Positions 19,190-27,605 of a stretch of 64,000 nucleotides of DNA are shown in pieces. The position numbers and the translations under genes are program-made. The stretch is from CAWCTB01 sp963798275 (GTDB taxonomy: Bacteria > Acidobacteriota > Terriglobia > Terriglobales > Acidobacteriaceae). The stretch spans positions 155,708 through 219,707 of the forward strand of contig CAWCTB010000024.1 of NCBI GenBank assembly GCA_963798275.1, given 5' to 3'. Every line of letters starts with the position of its first letter. Position 1 is the stretch's first letter. A model generated the notes under the pieces. That model searched no databases and was not told the origin of the DNA. It saw nothing but the letters and a program-made list of their open reading frames with translations.

Positions 19190-20074
19190 TCAGTCGCTTA
19201 CTGCTGAAAGAATCTGATCGATGCAATCCGTTGCGGTTTGGGCCGTGGTGTCGATGTTCAGGTCGGCCTTGCGGTAGAGCGGCTCGCGGACCTCGAGGAT
19301 GCGACGCAGATCTTCGGTGGCCTCGCGGTTGTCGGCCATGGGCCGCATGTCTCCCTGCGCGATAACCCGCTGCATGTGGTCCTCGGGTGAAGCGTGCAGC
19401 CAGACGGTGTAGCAGGTAGTGAGCAGGCGCTCGAAGGTGGCCGGCTCGGAGACGAGACTGCCACCGGTGGCAAGTACGAAACGCGGATAGCGGTCGAGAA
19501 CTTCGTCGAGGCAGCGGCGCTCGGTGCGGCGGAATCCGCTCTGGCCATACAGGTCGAAGATGGTACTGAGGGAAAGTCCGCTCTCCTGCTCGATCAGGCG
19601 GTCGAGTTCGAGAAAAGGCACACTGAGGCGCTCGGCCAGCATGGCGCCAAGCGTCGATTTACCCGCGCCGCGCAGCCCGATGAGGGCGATACGGCTGCGA
19701 CGGGCGGCAACATCGTCTCCGCCGAAGTGCTGCACCAGAATGCGGCGAGCTTCTTCCAGCTCGCCGGGATTCAGGCGGCGCAGGAATTCCGTAGTATGCA
19801 CCAGGTCGATGGACGGCTCGGGTCCGCTATAGACCAGCGCTTCCACGGGCACGTCGAGGGCGCGCGCGATATCGCGCAGCAGCAGGATCGAAATGTTTCC
19901 TTGGCCGGATTCAAGTTGCGCCAGATAACGCTCCGAGACGCCGGAATCGTTGGCCAGGATTTTGCGCGTCATGCCGCGGCGGGCCCGCGCCTCACGCACA
20001 CGATTGCCGAGCAGTTTCAGGAAGCCGGTGTCGACGGCGACGGCTTGCGGGCTGACGTCAGGGTTCTGCGGCAT
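19190..20074 (-). CDS. boxR: BoxR/BzdR-type regulator: XRE helix-turn-helix fused to shikimate kinase fold
   Basis: A 294-residue two-domain protein. Residues about 20-80 form an XRE-type helix-turn-helix (Val-Ser-Glu-Arg-Tyr-Leu-Ala-Gln-Leu-Glu-Ser-Gly). A linker leads to a shikimate-kinase-like domain with P-loop Gly-Leu-Arg-Gly-Ala-Gly-Lys-Ser-Thr at about 133-141 and Ala-Thr-Gly-Gly-Ser-Leu-Val near 205. In Azoarcus this architecture represses benzoate genes and releases DNA when the kinase-like domain binds benzoyl-CoA. It is not expected to phosphorylate shikimate. It lies between boxC (same strand, about 150 bp downstream) and a divergent flavodoxin operon, with TGCATTAT sites in both intergenic regions, which fits autoregulation and control of both arms. 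Confidence 0.9.
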   Translation of the reverse strand: MPQNPDVSPQAVAVDTGFLKLLGNRVREARARRGMTRKILANDSGVSERYLAQLESGQGNISILLLRDIARALDVPVEALVYSGPEPSIDLVHTTEFLRRLNPGELEEARRILVQHFGGDDVAARRSRIALIGLRGAGKSTLGAMLAERLSVPFLELDRLIEQESGLSLSTIFDLYGQSGFRRTERRCLDEVLDRYPRFVLATGGSLVSEPATFERLLTTCYTVWLHASPEDHMQRVIAQGDMRPMADNREATEDLRRILEVREPLYRKADLNIDTTAQTATDCIDQILSAVSD

Positions 20075-20088
20075 TGAATTCGCGGCAG

Positions 20089-20128
20089 TGCATTATGCCG
20101 CCGCCGGATTCGAGAGTGAATGCATTAT
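20089..20128. promoter_or_regulatory. Two TGCATTAT sites in the boxR / flavodoxin divergent region
   Basis: TGCATTAT occurs at 20089-20096 and 20121-20128, identical to the octamer at the boxC promoter. Read toward boxR the sites give CATAAT (20092-20097, with TTCACT 17 bp upstream) and TATAAT (20124-20129), so both overlap possible -10 boxes. Toward the flavodoxin the second site overlaps TATACT (20126-20131). The first is only 15 bp from the boxR start. Binding here could control both divergent units. Confidence 0.5.
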
Positions 20129-20190
20129 ACTTCCGATCAGGTCGAAGGGTGGGGAGAATCTATGCCTGACAGCCGTCGCCGTGAGCGGAG

Positions 20191-20673
20191 ATGCGTGTGG
20201 CGATAGTCATCAAGATCCTGGTAGGCACCATGACCGGAACCGCCGAATTGGTGGCGCAAGAGGTGCAGACTGCGCTGGAGGCGGCCGGGCACCAGGCCGG
20301 CATTGCGATGATGGACGGACTGGACGCCGGCGTCTTCCAGCCAGGCGGCCCGTACCTGATCTGCACCTCGACCTACGGCAACGGCGACGTTCCGGACAAT
20401 GCCCAGGAACTGTTCAGCTCGCTGGAAACTCTCCGGCCAGATCTGACTGGCGTGACCTACGGCTTGATCGCCCTGGGCGATCGCACTTACAAAGACACGT
20501 TCTGTCAGGGTGGACTGCGCTTCGACGCGCTGCTTACTGAGTTGGGCGCGAAGCGGGCCGGCGACATCCTGGAACACGATGCCAGCTCGGGAACGTTTCC
20601 GGAGGAAGTCGCCGCGCAGTGGGTAGTGCCCTGGGTGGAGCAGCATCTGTCGCATTTGCCGGAGATCGCGTGA
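20191..20673 (+). CDS. Flavodoxin (MioC-like), possible electron carrier for BoxB
   Basis: A 160-residue flavodoxin-fold protein. The FMN phosphate loop is Gly-Thr-Met-Thr-Gly-Thr-Ala-Glu at about residues 12-19, followed by Ser-Thr-Tyr-Gly-Asn-Gly-Asp-Val-Pro-Asp-Asn (second FMN loop) and Gly-Leu-Ile-Ala-Leu-Gly-Asp-Arg-Thr-Tyr (third loop). All are intact, so it should bind FMN and carry one electron at a time. It is short and lacks a reductase domain. It is divergent from boxR and overlaps the next gene by four bases. BoxB normally receives electrons from BoxA; with no boxA here, this protein may replace the iron-sulfur part of BoxA (inference). MioC-type roles unrelated to benzoate remain possible. 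Confidence 0.85.
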   Translation: MRVAIVIKILVGTMTGTAELVAQEVQTALEAAGHQAGIAMMDGLDAGVFQPGGPYLICTSTYGNGDVPDNAQELFSSLETLRPDLTGVTYGLIALGDRTYKDTFCQGGLRFDALLTELGAKRAGDILEHDASSGTFPEEVAAQWVVPWVEQHLSHLPEIA

Positions 20674-21494
20674 ACCAGACGAGATCGCAAGCGCCAAGAA
20701 AGGCGCACCCCCACGAACGGATTAGCGCGATTCGGCGCGACGTGACGGCCGCCGACAAGCGGCTGGAAACCTTGTGGCTGGAGCCCAGCCGAAGCGGAGC
20801 GCCCGCAATCGTCATGCTGCACGAGGGGCTGGGCTCAATTGCGCTATGGAAGCACTTTCCGCAACAGGTGGCGCAGCGTACAGGATGCGGCGTGCTGGTG
20901 TACTCGCGCTATGGCAACGGCGCCTCGGAGAGGCTGGCGGAAAAGCGTGGCGTCGGCTACATGCATCACGAAGCGCACTCCGTGCTGCCGGAGCTGCTGG
21001 CCAAGCTGGAGATCGAGCGGCCCATTCTGTTGGGACACAGCGATGGCGGATCGATCGCGCTGCTCTATGCCGCGGCCTTTCCGGATTCGCCGCGCGCGCT
21101 GGTGCTGGAGGCGCCGCACGTGTTCGTGGAAGAGTTAAGCGTCGTGAGCATCGCTCAGGCGAAGGTCAATTATCAGACAACGAACTTCCGCCACAAGCTG
21201 GCGCGCTATCACGCGCACGTCGATGAGACGTTTTGGGGATGGAACAATATCTGGCTCGACCGGGCATTTCGCGCCTGGAACATCGAAGAGTGCGTGTCGT
21301 CCATTCGGTGTCCGATTCTTTGCATACAGGGTGAGCAGGATGAGTACGGAACACGGGCGCAGTTGGAGGCGATCAAGCTGCGAGTGCCGGGGACGGAGAT
21401 CGTGATGCTTTCCGAGTGCAAGCATACTCCGCATCGCGATCAGCGGGAGAAGACGCTGGAGGCGGTGGCGGAGTTTGTGGGCAGGGTGAGCTAG
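20670..21494 (+). CDS. Alpha/beta hydrolase of the box locus
   Basis: A 274-residue alpha/beta-hydrolase. The nucleophile elbow is Gly-His-Ser-Asp-Gly-Gly, the oxyanion region is His-Glu-Gly-Leu-Gly-Ser, and the catalytic His is in Glu-Cys-Lys-His-Thr-Pro-His. The GTG start at 20670 overlaps the flavodoxin stop (GTGA), which indicates translational coupling; the longer frame back to 20619 lies inside the flavodoxin gene. Hydrolases of this kind recur in box clusters, where they are thought to act on CoA thioesters or ring-cleavage side products. The substrate is not known. Confidence 0.82.
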   Translation: MNQTRSQAPRKAHPHERISAIRRDVTAADKRLETLWLEPSRSGAPAIVMLHEGLGSIALWKHFPQQVAQRTGCGVLVYSRYGNGASERLAEKRGVGYMHHEAHSVLPELLAKLEIERPILLGHSDGGSIALLYAAAFPDSPRALVLEAPHVFVEELSVVSIAQAKVNYQTTNFRHKLARYHAHVDETFWGWNNIWLDRAFRAWNIEECVSSIRCPILCIQGEQDEYGTRAQLEAIKLRVPGTEIVMLSECKHTPHRDQREKTLEAVAEFVGRVS

Positions 21495-21522
21495 AGTGCG
21501 TTGCGGGAAATGGGGGTCCTTC

Positions 21523-21632
21523 GACTTCGTTCGGTCGCCACGACGACCTCACTGCGCTCAGGATGACAACATGATCAGTGGATAGCGAAGAGCGAACAGC
21601 CAAGAGCGAAAAGCGAAGAGCGAGAAGCGGTC
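21523..21632. repeat. Short interspersed and degenerate tandem repeat
   Basis: 21523-21570 has the CCTTCGACTTCGTTCGG...GCGCTCAGGATGACA pattern common between genes in these genomes. It is followed at about 21584-21628 by a degenerate AGCGAAGAGCGA / AGCGAAAAGCGA tandem repeat. The stretch separates the hydrolase and thioesterase genes. No coding role is seen. Confidence 0.4.
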
Positions 21633-21648
21633 GATGAAAGGCGGACAC

Positions 21649-22098
21649 ATGGCGGAGTGGGTGCACACGTTTAAGGGCGCGGTTCTGGCGGCGGAATATG
21701 ACTTCACCAGTCACATGAACTCGCGCATCTATGTTTCGCGCTTCGACCAGGCGACGTGGTTTTTGCTGCACGCCATCGGGCTGACGCCGGCGTCGATCCG
21801 GCAGAAGAACCTGCGCATCGCTATCGTGCGGCAGAACTACCAGTTCCTGGAAGAGCTGCGTGGGGGAGAACTGGTGATCATCAAGAGCGGATTTCTCGCC
21901 GTGGGCGAAAAGTACTTTCGCTTCCTGCACCAGATGTACAACGAAGACACCGGGAAGATGGTTGCAACCTGCGATTCGGTAGCGGTGCAGGCGAGTTTGG
22001 AGACAGGCAAGAGCATCTATCTGCCGCCCGAGTTGCAGGAACGTGCCAAGCAGCACCTGGTGACAGCGAACATGCCGCTGGATTCGGAGATGGGCTGA
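21649..22098 (+). CDS. Hotdog-fold acyl-CoA thioesterase (4HBT type)
   Basis: About 149 residues of hotdog fold. The segment with Ala-Glu-Tyr-Asp-Phe-Thr-Ser-His-Met-Asn and Tyr-Val-Ser-Arg-Phe-Asp-Gln-Ala matches 4-hydroxybenzoyl-CoA thioesterase-like proteins, which hydrolyse aromatic or acyl-CoA esters. ATG 21649 has AAAGG seven bases upstream; ATG 21634 is an alternative start adding five residues. It is downstream of the flavodoxin and hydrolase genes on the same strand, after a 155 bp repeat. In a box locus it probably recycles CoA from dead-end or excess benzoyl-CoA-derived thioesters, by analogy with other aromatic-CoA pathways (inference). Confidence 0.78.
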   Translation: MAEWVHTFKGAVLAAEYDFTSHMNSRIYVSRFDQATWFLLHAIGLTPASIRQKNLRIAIVRQNYQFLEELRGGELVIIKSGFLAVGEKYFRFLHQMYNEDTGKMVATCDSVAVQASLETGKSIYLPPELQERAKQHLVTANMPLDSEMG

Positions 22099-22140
22099 AC
22101 CAGCATGGAGACTTCCTGGCGCGAGGCAACACCAGGTCGT

Positions 22141-23247
22141 TCAACTGCGGGCGGGCGTTCCTGCCCCGCGCGAGGGCGTGGGCTCGTTTGTGCTGGTGGT
22201 CGCTTCCGGATCTCCTTCGCCACTGGCGGCCCATTCCCGGCGCAACATCTGGTCGACCTTCGGCCGGGCCAGCGCGGCCGCCACGCCTAGAACCACCGTT
22301 ACCCATCCGACGCCCAGGATGACCTCGATGCAGGCGATGGCACGCGTCAGGGTATTGGCGGGGATCACGTCTCCGTAGCCGACCGTGGACATGGTGACGA
22401 TGGAGAAGTAAACGAAGTCGGCGAAGTTGGTGAAGCGCGTGGCATCGATCCCGCGAAAGGCGGTTGCGCGATCGAACTGCCAGGCGGCAGCGTAGAAGCA
22501 GGCAAAGATAAAGATAATGATCAGGTAGCCGACGAGGAACGCGGCCAGTGCCTCCCACATTTGCCGCAGGATGCGGAACATGTCGCCCAGCGTCCGCAGC
22601 CGCGGCCGGAGCCATTCTCCGAACCACCACGACAGGTTGGTGGCCACCAGTACGGCGATGACGATGATGACGAGCGAACGCGGGAGAGGCGCGACCTCAA
22701 ACTGCGCGATCACCGCACTGGCGATCGCGGTCAGGACGGAAAAATACATTCGCTCGGATTGGTAGAAGTGCCGGGCAAGAGCGTGAAAGAGCTGTGTGGG
22801 TGCGGATGCATTGGTGATGCTGAGCGGCTGGCTGCGCGCGATCAGGAAGCGGCTGACCCAATTGAAGACGCCCTGGCCGGTGAAGCGGAAGCCGCCGTAC
22901 AGGCCTCCGCCAAAGCCGATGGCCGCGCAGATGGTCAGGATGACTCGCAGGTAGTTGATGGTGCTCTGCTTGGGAATCAGCGAGGCAAACTCGGGCACGG
23001 TCGAGGCGCGCAGGATGCTGCCCAGCATGCCCGTGGCTAGGGCCACGACGATGATAAAACGGGGCGCGAACCCGACGCTGATGTAGCCCAGCAGAAGTCC
23101 CGCGAAGGCGTAGGTCATTCCGGCCCACAGCGCCTGCGGACCGCCAATGCCATAACCGAAGGCGGCAATGGTGACGGCGGCGATGCAGTAAATCGCGATA
23201 ACCGCGGCGGGACTTGAGCGTTCACCGTTGTGTTCGGGCGTTGCCAT
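22141..23247 (-). CDS. Potassium channel protein
   Basis: A 368-residue membrane protein with four to five hydrophobic helices in its N-terminal half and a C-terminal pore module (Ion_trans_2). The selectivity filter Thr-Val-Gly-Tyr-Gly-Asp lies near residue 300 between two helices, so it should pass K+. The C-terminus after the last helix is short and polar, with no RCK/TrkA-N domain, so gating by ligand through such a domain is not expected. It is convergent with the thioesterase gene and stands alone. Confidence 0.88.
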   Translation of the reverse strand: MATPEHNGERSSPAAVIAIYCIAAVTIAAFGYGIGGPQALWAGMTYAFAGLLLGYISVGFAPRFIIVVALATGMLGSILRASTVPEFASLIPKQSTINYLRVILTICAAIGFGGGLYGGFRFTGQGVFNWVSRFLIARSQPLSITNASAPTQLFHALARHFYQSERMYFSVLTAIASAVIAQFEVAPLPRSLVIIVIAVLVATNLSWWFGEWLRPRLRTLGDMFRILRQMWEALAAFLVGYLIIIFIFACFYAAAWQFDRATAFRGIDATRFTNFADFVYFSIVTMSTVGYGDVIPANTLTRAIACIEVILGVGWVTVVLGVAAALARPKVDQMLRREWAASGEGDPEATTSTNEPTPSRGAGTPARS

Positions 23248-23384
23248 GGTACAAGGTTCTGCCGAGTTTGCACTGGGTTGCGGTTTGGCGCAACTCTAAT
23301 GTGAAGCGATCGGGAAGGGCCCGGCAGCGAAGGCGTCCAGCCGCCGGCGGATTCGTATCCGCAGCCTGGTCTAAGATAGGGAGC

Positions 23385-23577
23385 ATGACAACCGAATCGC
23401 AGAAGCAAGAGCCTAACCAGGTGGACCTCACCGCCGCCGAGCACGTCGAGGAAGCCAAGCGCCGGTTGAACGCGTTACGGAACGCAGTTGGACAAGCATC
23501 CCGACCTGGAAGCGGCCATCGAGCGGCTGGAGCTGGCGCTCAGCATCCTGACCACAAAGTCGGGCGGGATGCTCTAG
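23385..23577 (+). CDS. Small hypothetical protein (frameshifted)
   Basis: An ATG at 23385 (with AGGGAG just upstream) opens a polar, helical frame. An extra base near 23483 shifts it; removing one base gives about 63 residues ending His-Pro-Asp-Leu-Glu-Ala-Ala-Ile-Glu-Arg-Leu-Glu-Leu-Ala-Leu-Ser-Ile-Leu-Thr. The product is probably a short two-helix cytosolic protein. I recognise no family. Its stop overlaps the convergent proC stop by four bases. Confidence 0.5.
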
Positions 23578-24398
23578 CTGAAGAGCAGTTCCTTGGCGCG
23601 CTGCGAGGCCTTGACCACGGCCTTGATCAGGGTGACGCGCAGGCCGCCTTCTTCCAGTTCGAGGATGCCATCCACGGTGCAGCCCGCCGGGGTGGCGACG
23701 GCGTCCTTCAGCAGCGCGGGATGATCGCCCGTCTCTAACATCATCTTGGCGGAGCCAAGCACCGTCTGTCCGGCGAGCTTCATGGCAATATCGCGCGGCA
23801 GGCCCATCTTCACGCCGCCCTCGGCGAGCGATTCCAGGATCATGAAAATGTAAGCCGGGCCGCTGGCCGACAGTCCGGTGACCGCGTCCATGTGCTTCTC
23901 GTCGACCTGCACGGTTTCGCCGACGGTGCCGAAGAGGGTGCGCGCGAGTTCCAGATCGGCAGGCTTGATGGCGGCGCCGCAACAGAAAGCCGTCATGCCC
24001 GCGCCCACCATCGAGGGCGTGTTGGGCATGGCGCGAATAACCGGGATGTTGGCCGGCAGCCGCTGCTCGATATACGAGGTGGGCACCGACGCGGCGATGG
24101 AGATGACCAGCTGGCCGGCACGCAGATCGTTCCCGATCTCGCGCATGACGTCGCTCACGGTCTGCGGCTTGATGCAGAGCAAAATGACATCGGCGTCTTG
24201 CACGGCGGCGCGGTTGTCGGTCCCGACCTCGACACCGTACTTCGAGGCAAGCGAGGCGGCGCGCTCCGCGTGGTTCACGGTGGCGCGAACGTTTTCCGGG
24301 CGCAGCAGGTTCTGGCGAAAGAATGCCTGCATCAGAATGCTGCCCATCTTGCCGAGGCCGATAATGGCGAGTCGTTGCGGCCGAATAGTTTCAGACAC
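23574..24398 (-). CDS. proC: Pyrroline-5-carboxylate reductase
   Basis: A 274-residue NAD(P)H-dependent enzyme that reduces pyrroline-5-carboxylate to proline, the last step of proline synthesis. The N-terminal Rossmann motif Gly-Leu-Gly-Lys-Met-Gly-Ser, Ile-Arg-Ala-Met-Pro-Asn-Thr-Pro and the C-terminal Leu-Ser-Ala-Ser-Gly-Pro-Ala-Tyr and Ala-Thr-Pro-Ala-Gly-Cys-Thr are diagnostic. The GTG start at 24398 has AGGAAG seven bases upstream and gives normal length; the 43-residue longer frame is unsupported. Confidence 0.95.
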   Translation of the reverse strand: MSETIRPQRLAIIGLGKMGSILMQAFFRQNLLRPENVRATVNHAERAASLASKYGVEVGTDNRAAVQDADVILLCIKPQTVSDVMREIGNDLRAGQLVISIAASVPTSYIEQRLPANIPVIRAMPNTPSMVGAGMTAFCCGAAIKPADLELARTLFGTVGETVQVDEKHMDAVTGLSASGPAYIFMILESLAEGGVKMGLPRDIAMKLAGQTVLGSAKMMLETGDHPALLKDAVATPAGCTVDGILELEEGGLRVTLIKAVVKASQRAKELLFS

Positions 24399-24579
24399 GC
24401 GTGCGCTTCCTGGTGAACGATATTCCGGAGTTCCGGTGGCTCGATTGTAACTTGCGCTGTGGAATGAGGCGGGGAAAACAGTGGAGAACTCTTCGTCGTT
24501 GAAGGTGTTACGGCAGAAGAGCTGCATGACCGGCGAGCTGCACGAATAGCGGCACGATGCCGATCATCGACAAAGCGAA

Positions 24580-25116
24580 ATGAAGAAACCAACTCGAACA
24601 TTTCCATGGCTGGTGGCTTGCCTCTTGACTGCCATTGCGGCAAAGCCAGCAACGCTCTTCGCGCAAAGTCTTCCCCGCCTGCAGGAGACCAACCTGGCGG
24701 GACACGAGGTGGTGCTGCCCGACGCTGCCAAGGGCAAGATCGCCATCCTGGTGATGGGATTCACGCGTGGCTCGAAAGTGCCAACCTCAGAATGGGGTAA
24801 GAAGATCGCATCCGATTACGCCGGCCGCGGCGTGGAATTGTATCAATTGCCAGTGTTGGAAGAGGTTCCCCGGGTGATTCGAGGGATGGTGATTTCGGGC
24901 ATCAAGAACGGGGTCCCCGAAAACGAGAGGGAGCACTTCGTGCCGGTACTGCATCACGAATCCGAGTTGAAAAAGCTGGTGGGCTACAAAGAGGCAGACG
25001 ACGCGTACCTCGTGATCCTGGGACGGGACGGCAACATTGCCTACCAGACGCACGGCATGTTCAGCGACGCCGCCTACGCCCGGTTCCGCACGCATTTGGA
25101 CCCATTGTTGAACTAG
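24580..25116 (+). CDS. Secreted thioredoxin-fold (ATP10-like) protein
   Basis: A 178-residue protein with a signal peptide (hydrophobic about residues 8-28, ending Phe-Ala-Gln). The mature part begins Leu-Pro-Arg-Leu-Gln-Glu-Thr-Asn-Leu-Ala-Gly-His and has a thioredoxin-like layout, with Ile-Leu-Val-Met-Gly-Phe-Thr-Arg-Gly near residue 57 where redox proteins would carry a CxxC; no cysteine pair is present. The later Ala-Tyr-Leu-Val-Ile-Leu-Gly-Arg-Asp-Gly-Asn strand fits the fold and resembles ATP10-type proteins. Activity is unknown. It is divergent from proC. Confidence 0.6.
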   Translation: MKKPTRTFPWLVACLLTAIAAKPATLFAQSLPRLQETNLAGHEVVLPDAAKGKIAILVMGFTRGSKVPTSEWGKKIASDYAGRGVELYQLPVLEEVPRVIRGMVISGIKNGVPENEREHFVPVLHHESELKKLVGYKEADDAYLVILGRDGNIAYQTHGMFSDAAYARFRTHLDPLLN

Positions 25117-25217
25117 TCAGCGCGTTGCAATTTGGCGTGCAAGCCTGGGAAGGGCCCTGTCGTATAATTTGCAGCTTCAATCTCCAAATAAGCCAAGGGA
25201 AAAACCAAGGGGGATAC

Positions 25218-27530
25218 ATGACCAACCGGTTGGTTGTGACTGTTTTGTCGATGGCGCTGCTGGCGCAGCCAGGGGTCGCGGCCAGCGCCCCGGAAGCGAT
25301 GGACGGCTATTCGCCGGCCCATGCCGCCAGCGAACACGAGTGGGAGACGAAGTTCCGCAACTTGCCCGATCCCGCGGCCATGCGCGACTCGATGCAGAGA
25401 CTGAGTGCGCGGCCCCATCACGTCGGCTCTCCCTACGACAAGGAGAATGCCGAGTGGCTGCTGAGCCAGTTCAAGCAGTACGGCTTCGACGCGCACATCG
25501 AGACCTTCGACGTGCTGTTTCCTACTCCTAAGGAACGCCATTTGGAGATGCTGGAGCCGACGAAATACGTGGCCAAGCTGGAGGAGCCTCCGCTGCCCAT
25601 CGATCCGACGTCACAGCAAACCTCCGAGCAACTTCCCACCTACAACGCTTACTCAATCGATGGCGATGTGACCGCCCCTCTGGTGTACGTGAATTACGGG
25701 GTCCGCGACGACTACGAACAACTGGAGCGCATGGGCGTTTCGGTGAAGGGAGCCATCGTGATCGCGCGCTACGGCGCGGCATGGCGCGGCATCAAGCCAA
25801 AAGTGGCGGGAGAACACGGAGCCATCGGCTGCATCATCTATTCCGATCCCAAAGATGATGGTTACTTCGAGGGCCAGTATTTTCCCACCGGCCCGTACCG
25901 GCCGCAGGACGGAGTGCAGCGCGGCAGCGTGATGGATACGGAGTATCCGGGCGATCCGCTGACGCCTGGGGTGGGGGCGACCAAGGATGCCAAGCGGCTG
26001 AAGCTGACCGAGGCCGAGACCATCACCAAGATTCCGGTGATGCCGATTTCCTATGCCGACGCGCAACCCTTGCTGGCAGCGCTGGCCGGCCAGGTGGTGC
26101 CGGAGAACTGGCGCGGCGCTCTGCCGATTACTTATCACGCCGGTCCGGGCCCGGCGAAGGTGCACCTGGTGGTCAAGTCGAACTGGGACATCAAGACCAT
26201 CTATGACGTGATTGCCAAGATTCCCGGCAGCGATACTCCGGAGCAGTGGGTAATCCGGGGCAATCATCACGATGCCTGGGTAAATGGCGCGACCGATCCG
26301 ATTTCGGGCATGGTGGTGGTGCTGGAGGAGGCGCGGGCGCTCGGCCAGTTGATCAAACAAGGCTGGAAGCCGAAGCGCACCATTATCTATTGCGCGTGGG
26401 ACGGCGAAGAGCCGGGGCTGCTGGGCTCGACCGAATGGGTCGAGGAGCACACTGCCGAGCTGCGCGAACACGCTGTCGCCTACGTCAATTCCGATTCCAG
26501 CTCGCGAGGCTACCTGTTCGCTTCCGGCTCGCACACCCTGGAGAAAATGGTGAACCAGGTGGCGCGGGAAGTCCCGGACCCGGAGAAAAAGATTTCGGTG
26601 TGGAAGCGGGCGCAACTCCGGCGCATCGCCCAGGCTGCTTCCGCCGAAGATCGGCAGGAGGCGCGGGACCGCGCCGACCTGCGCATTGGCGCGTTGGGCG
26701 ACGGTTCGGATTACGCGCCGTTCCTCGATCACGCGGGCGTAGCCGCGCTCAACATCGGATTTGGGGGAGAGGCGGGCGGCGGAGTGTACCACTCCATCTA
26801 TGACGACTTCTACTGGTACACCCATTTCGGCGATCCTGACTTCCTCTACGAAAAAGCGCTGGCGCAGATGGGCGGCTCCACGGTGATGCGGCTGGCGGAT
26901 GCCGACCTGCTGCCCTTCGATCCCTCGGACTCGGCCGACACAGTCAAGAAATATGTAACGGAGTTGAAGACCGAGCTGAAGCAAATGCAGGACAAGACCC
27001 GCGAGCGCAATCGGCAAATCGAAGAAGGCGTGTTCACGGCGACGGCCAATCCCGAGAAGAAGTTTGTGCCGCCACCGAAAAAAGCGGTGCCACCATTTCT
27101 CAACTTCGCGCCGCTGGAGAACGGTGCGGAGGCCTACTCGAAGGCGGCGCAACACTACAAGCAGGCCATCGCTAAGCTGAATGCAGCCGGCGCCGCAGGC
27201 TGGCAATCTGCAGCGCTGCCGGAGATCAACACCAAACTGCTGCTGACGGAGCGCACCTTTACCACCAACGAAGGCCTGAAGGAGCGCCCATGGTTCAAGC
27301 ACCAGATCTACGCTCCCGGCGCCTACACCGGCTACGGGGTGAAGACGATTCCGGCGGTGCGGGAGGCGATGGAAGAGGACAAGTGGTCGCAGGCGGAAGA
27401 TGGCGCGGCGATCGCGGGTAAGGTGCTCACCAACGAGGCACAACTGGTGGACGCGATTGCGACTCAGTTGGAGCAAGCGATGGCGAAGACAGCGCCGGCC
27501 GACGCGGGCGACCATCCCAGCGGAAAGTGA
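25218..27530 (+). CDS. Secreted M28B peptidase (glutamate carboxypeptidase II-like)
   Basis: A 770-residue zinc peptidase of the PSMA/NAALADase type. It has a signal peptide (residues 1-22), a PA domain at about 150-290, the M28 catalytic core at about 330-560 and a C-terminal TfR-dimerisation-like domain. Metal and catalytic residues are in Asn-His-His-Asp-Ala-Trp, Trp-Asp-Gly-Glu-Glu-Pro-Gly-Leu-Leu-Gly-Ser, Asn-Ser-Asp-Ser-Ser and Tyr-His-Ser-Ile-Tyr-Asp-Asp. It should remove C-terminal residues such as glutamate from extracytoplasmic peptides. ATG 25218 is preceded by AAGGGGG; the longer frame from 25125 lacks a ribosome site. Confidence 0.92.
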   Translation: MTNRLVVTVLSMALLAQPGVAASAPEAMDGYSPAHAASEHEWETKFRNLPDPAAMRDSMQRLSARPHHVGSPYDKENAEWLLSQFKQYGFDAHIETFDVLFPTPKERHLEMLEPTKYVAKLEEPPLPIDPTSQQTSEQLPTYNAYSIDGDVTAPLVYVNYGVRDDYEQLERMGVSVKGAIVIARYGAAWRGIKPKVAGEHGAIGCIIYSDPKDDGYFEGQYFPTGPYRPQDGVQRGSVMDTEYPGDPLTPGVGATKDAKRLKLTEAETITKIPVMPISYADAQPLLAALAGQVVPENWRGALPITYHAGPGPAKVHLVVKSNWDIKTIYDVIAKIPGSDTPEQWVIRGNHHDAWVNGATDPISGMVVVLEEARALGQLIKQGWKPKRTIIYCAWDGEEPGLLGSTEWVEEHTAELREHAVAYVNSDSSSRGYLFASGSHTLEKMVNQVAREVPDPEKKISVWKRAQLRRIAQAASAEDRQEARDRADLRIGALGDGSDYAPFLDHAGVAALNIGFGGEAGGGVYHSIYDDFYWYTHFGDPDFLYEKALAQMGGSTVMRLADADLLPFDPSDSADTVKKYVTELKTELKQMQDKTRERNRQIEEGVFTATANPEKKFVPPPKKAVPPFLNFAPLENGAEAYSKAAQHYKQAIAKLNAAGAAGWQSAALPEINTKLLLTERTFTTNEGLKERPWFKHQIYAPGAYTGYGVKTIPAVREAMEEDKWSQAEDGAAIAGKVLTNEAQLVDAIATQLEQAMAKTAPADAGDHPSGK

Positions 27531-27605
27531 TCGCCAGATTTACGTCTGGGAACCCCCGAGTTTTAACCGCGATCGCGAGCGTGAACGTGGGAGCACCCAC
27601 GACGA

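Noticed and set aside
19190..19690. Shikimate kinase (aroK) as the function of the boxR C-terminal domain
   Set aside because: The fused XRE domain, the box neighbourhood and the TGCA sites fit the BoxR/BzdR regulators, where this domain senses benzoyl-CoA.
21584..21632. Short direct repeats as a CRISPR array
   Set aside because: The units are about 12 bp, degenerate and directly adjacent without spacers, and no cas genes are present.
25653..27515. 620-codon minus-strand frame opposite the M28B peptidase
   Set aside because: Long only because the high GC content removes stops; it covers an intact M28B gene with all metal ligands.
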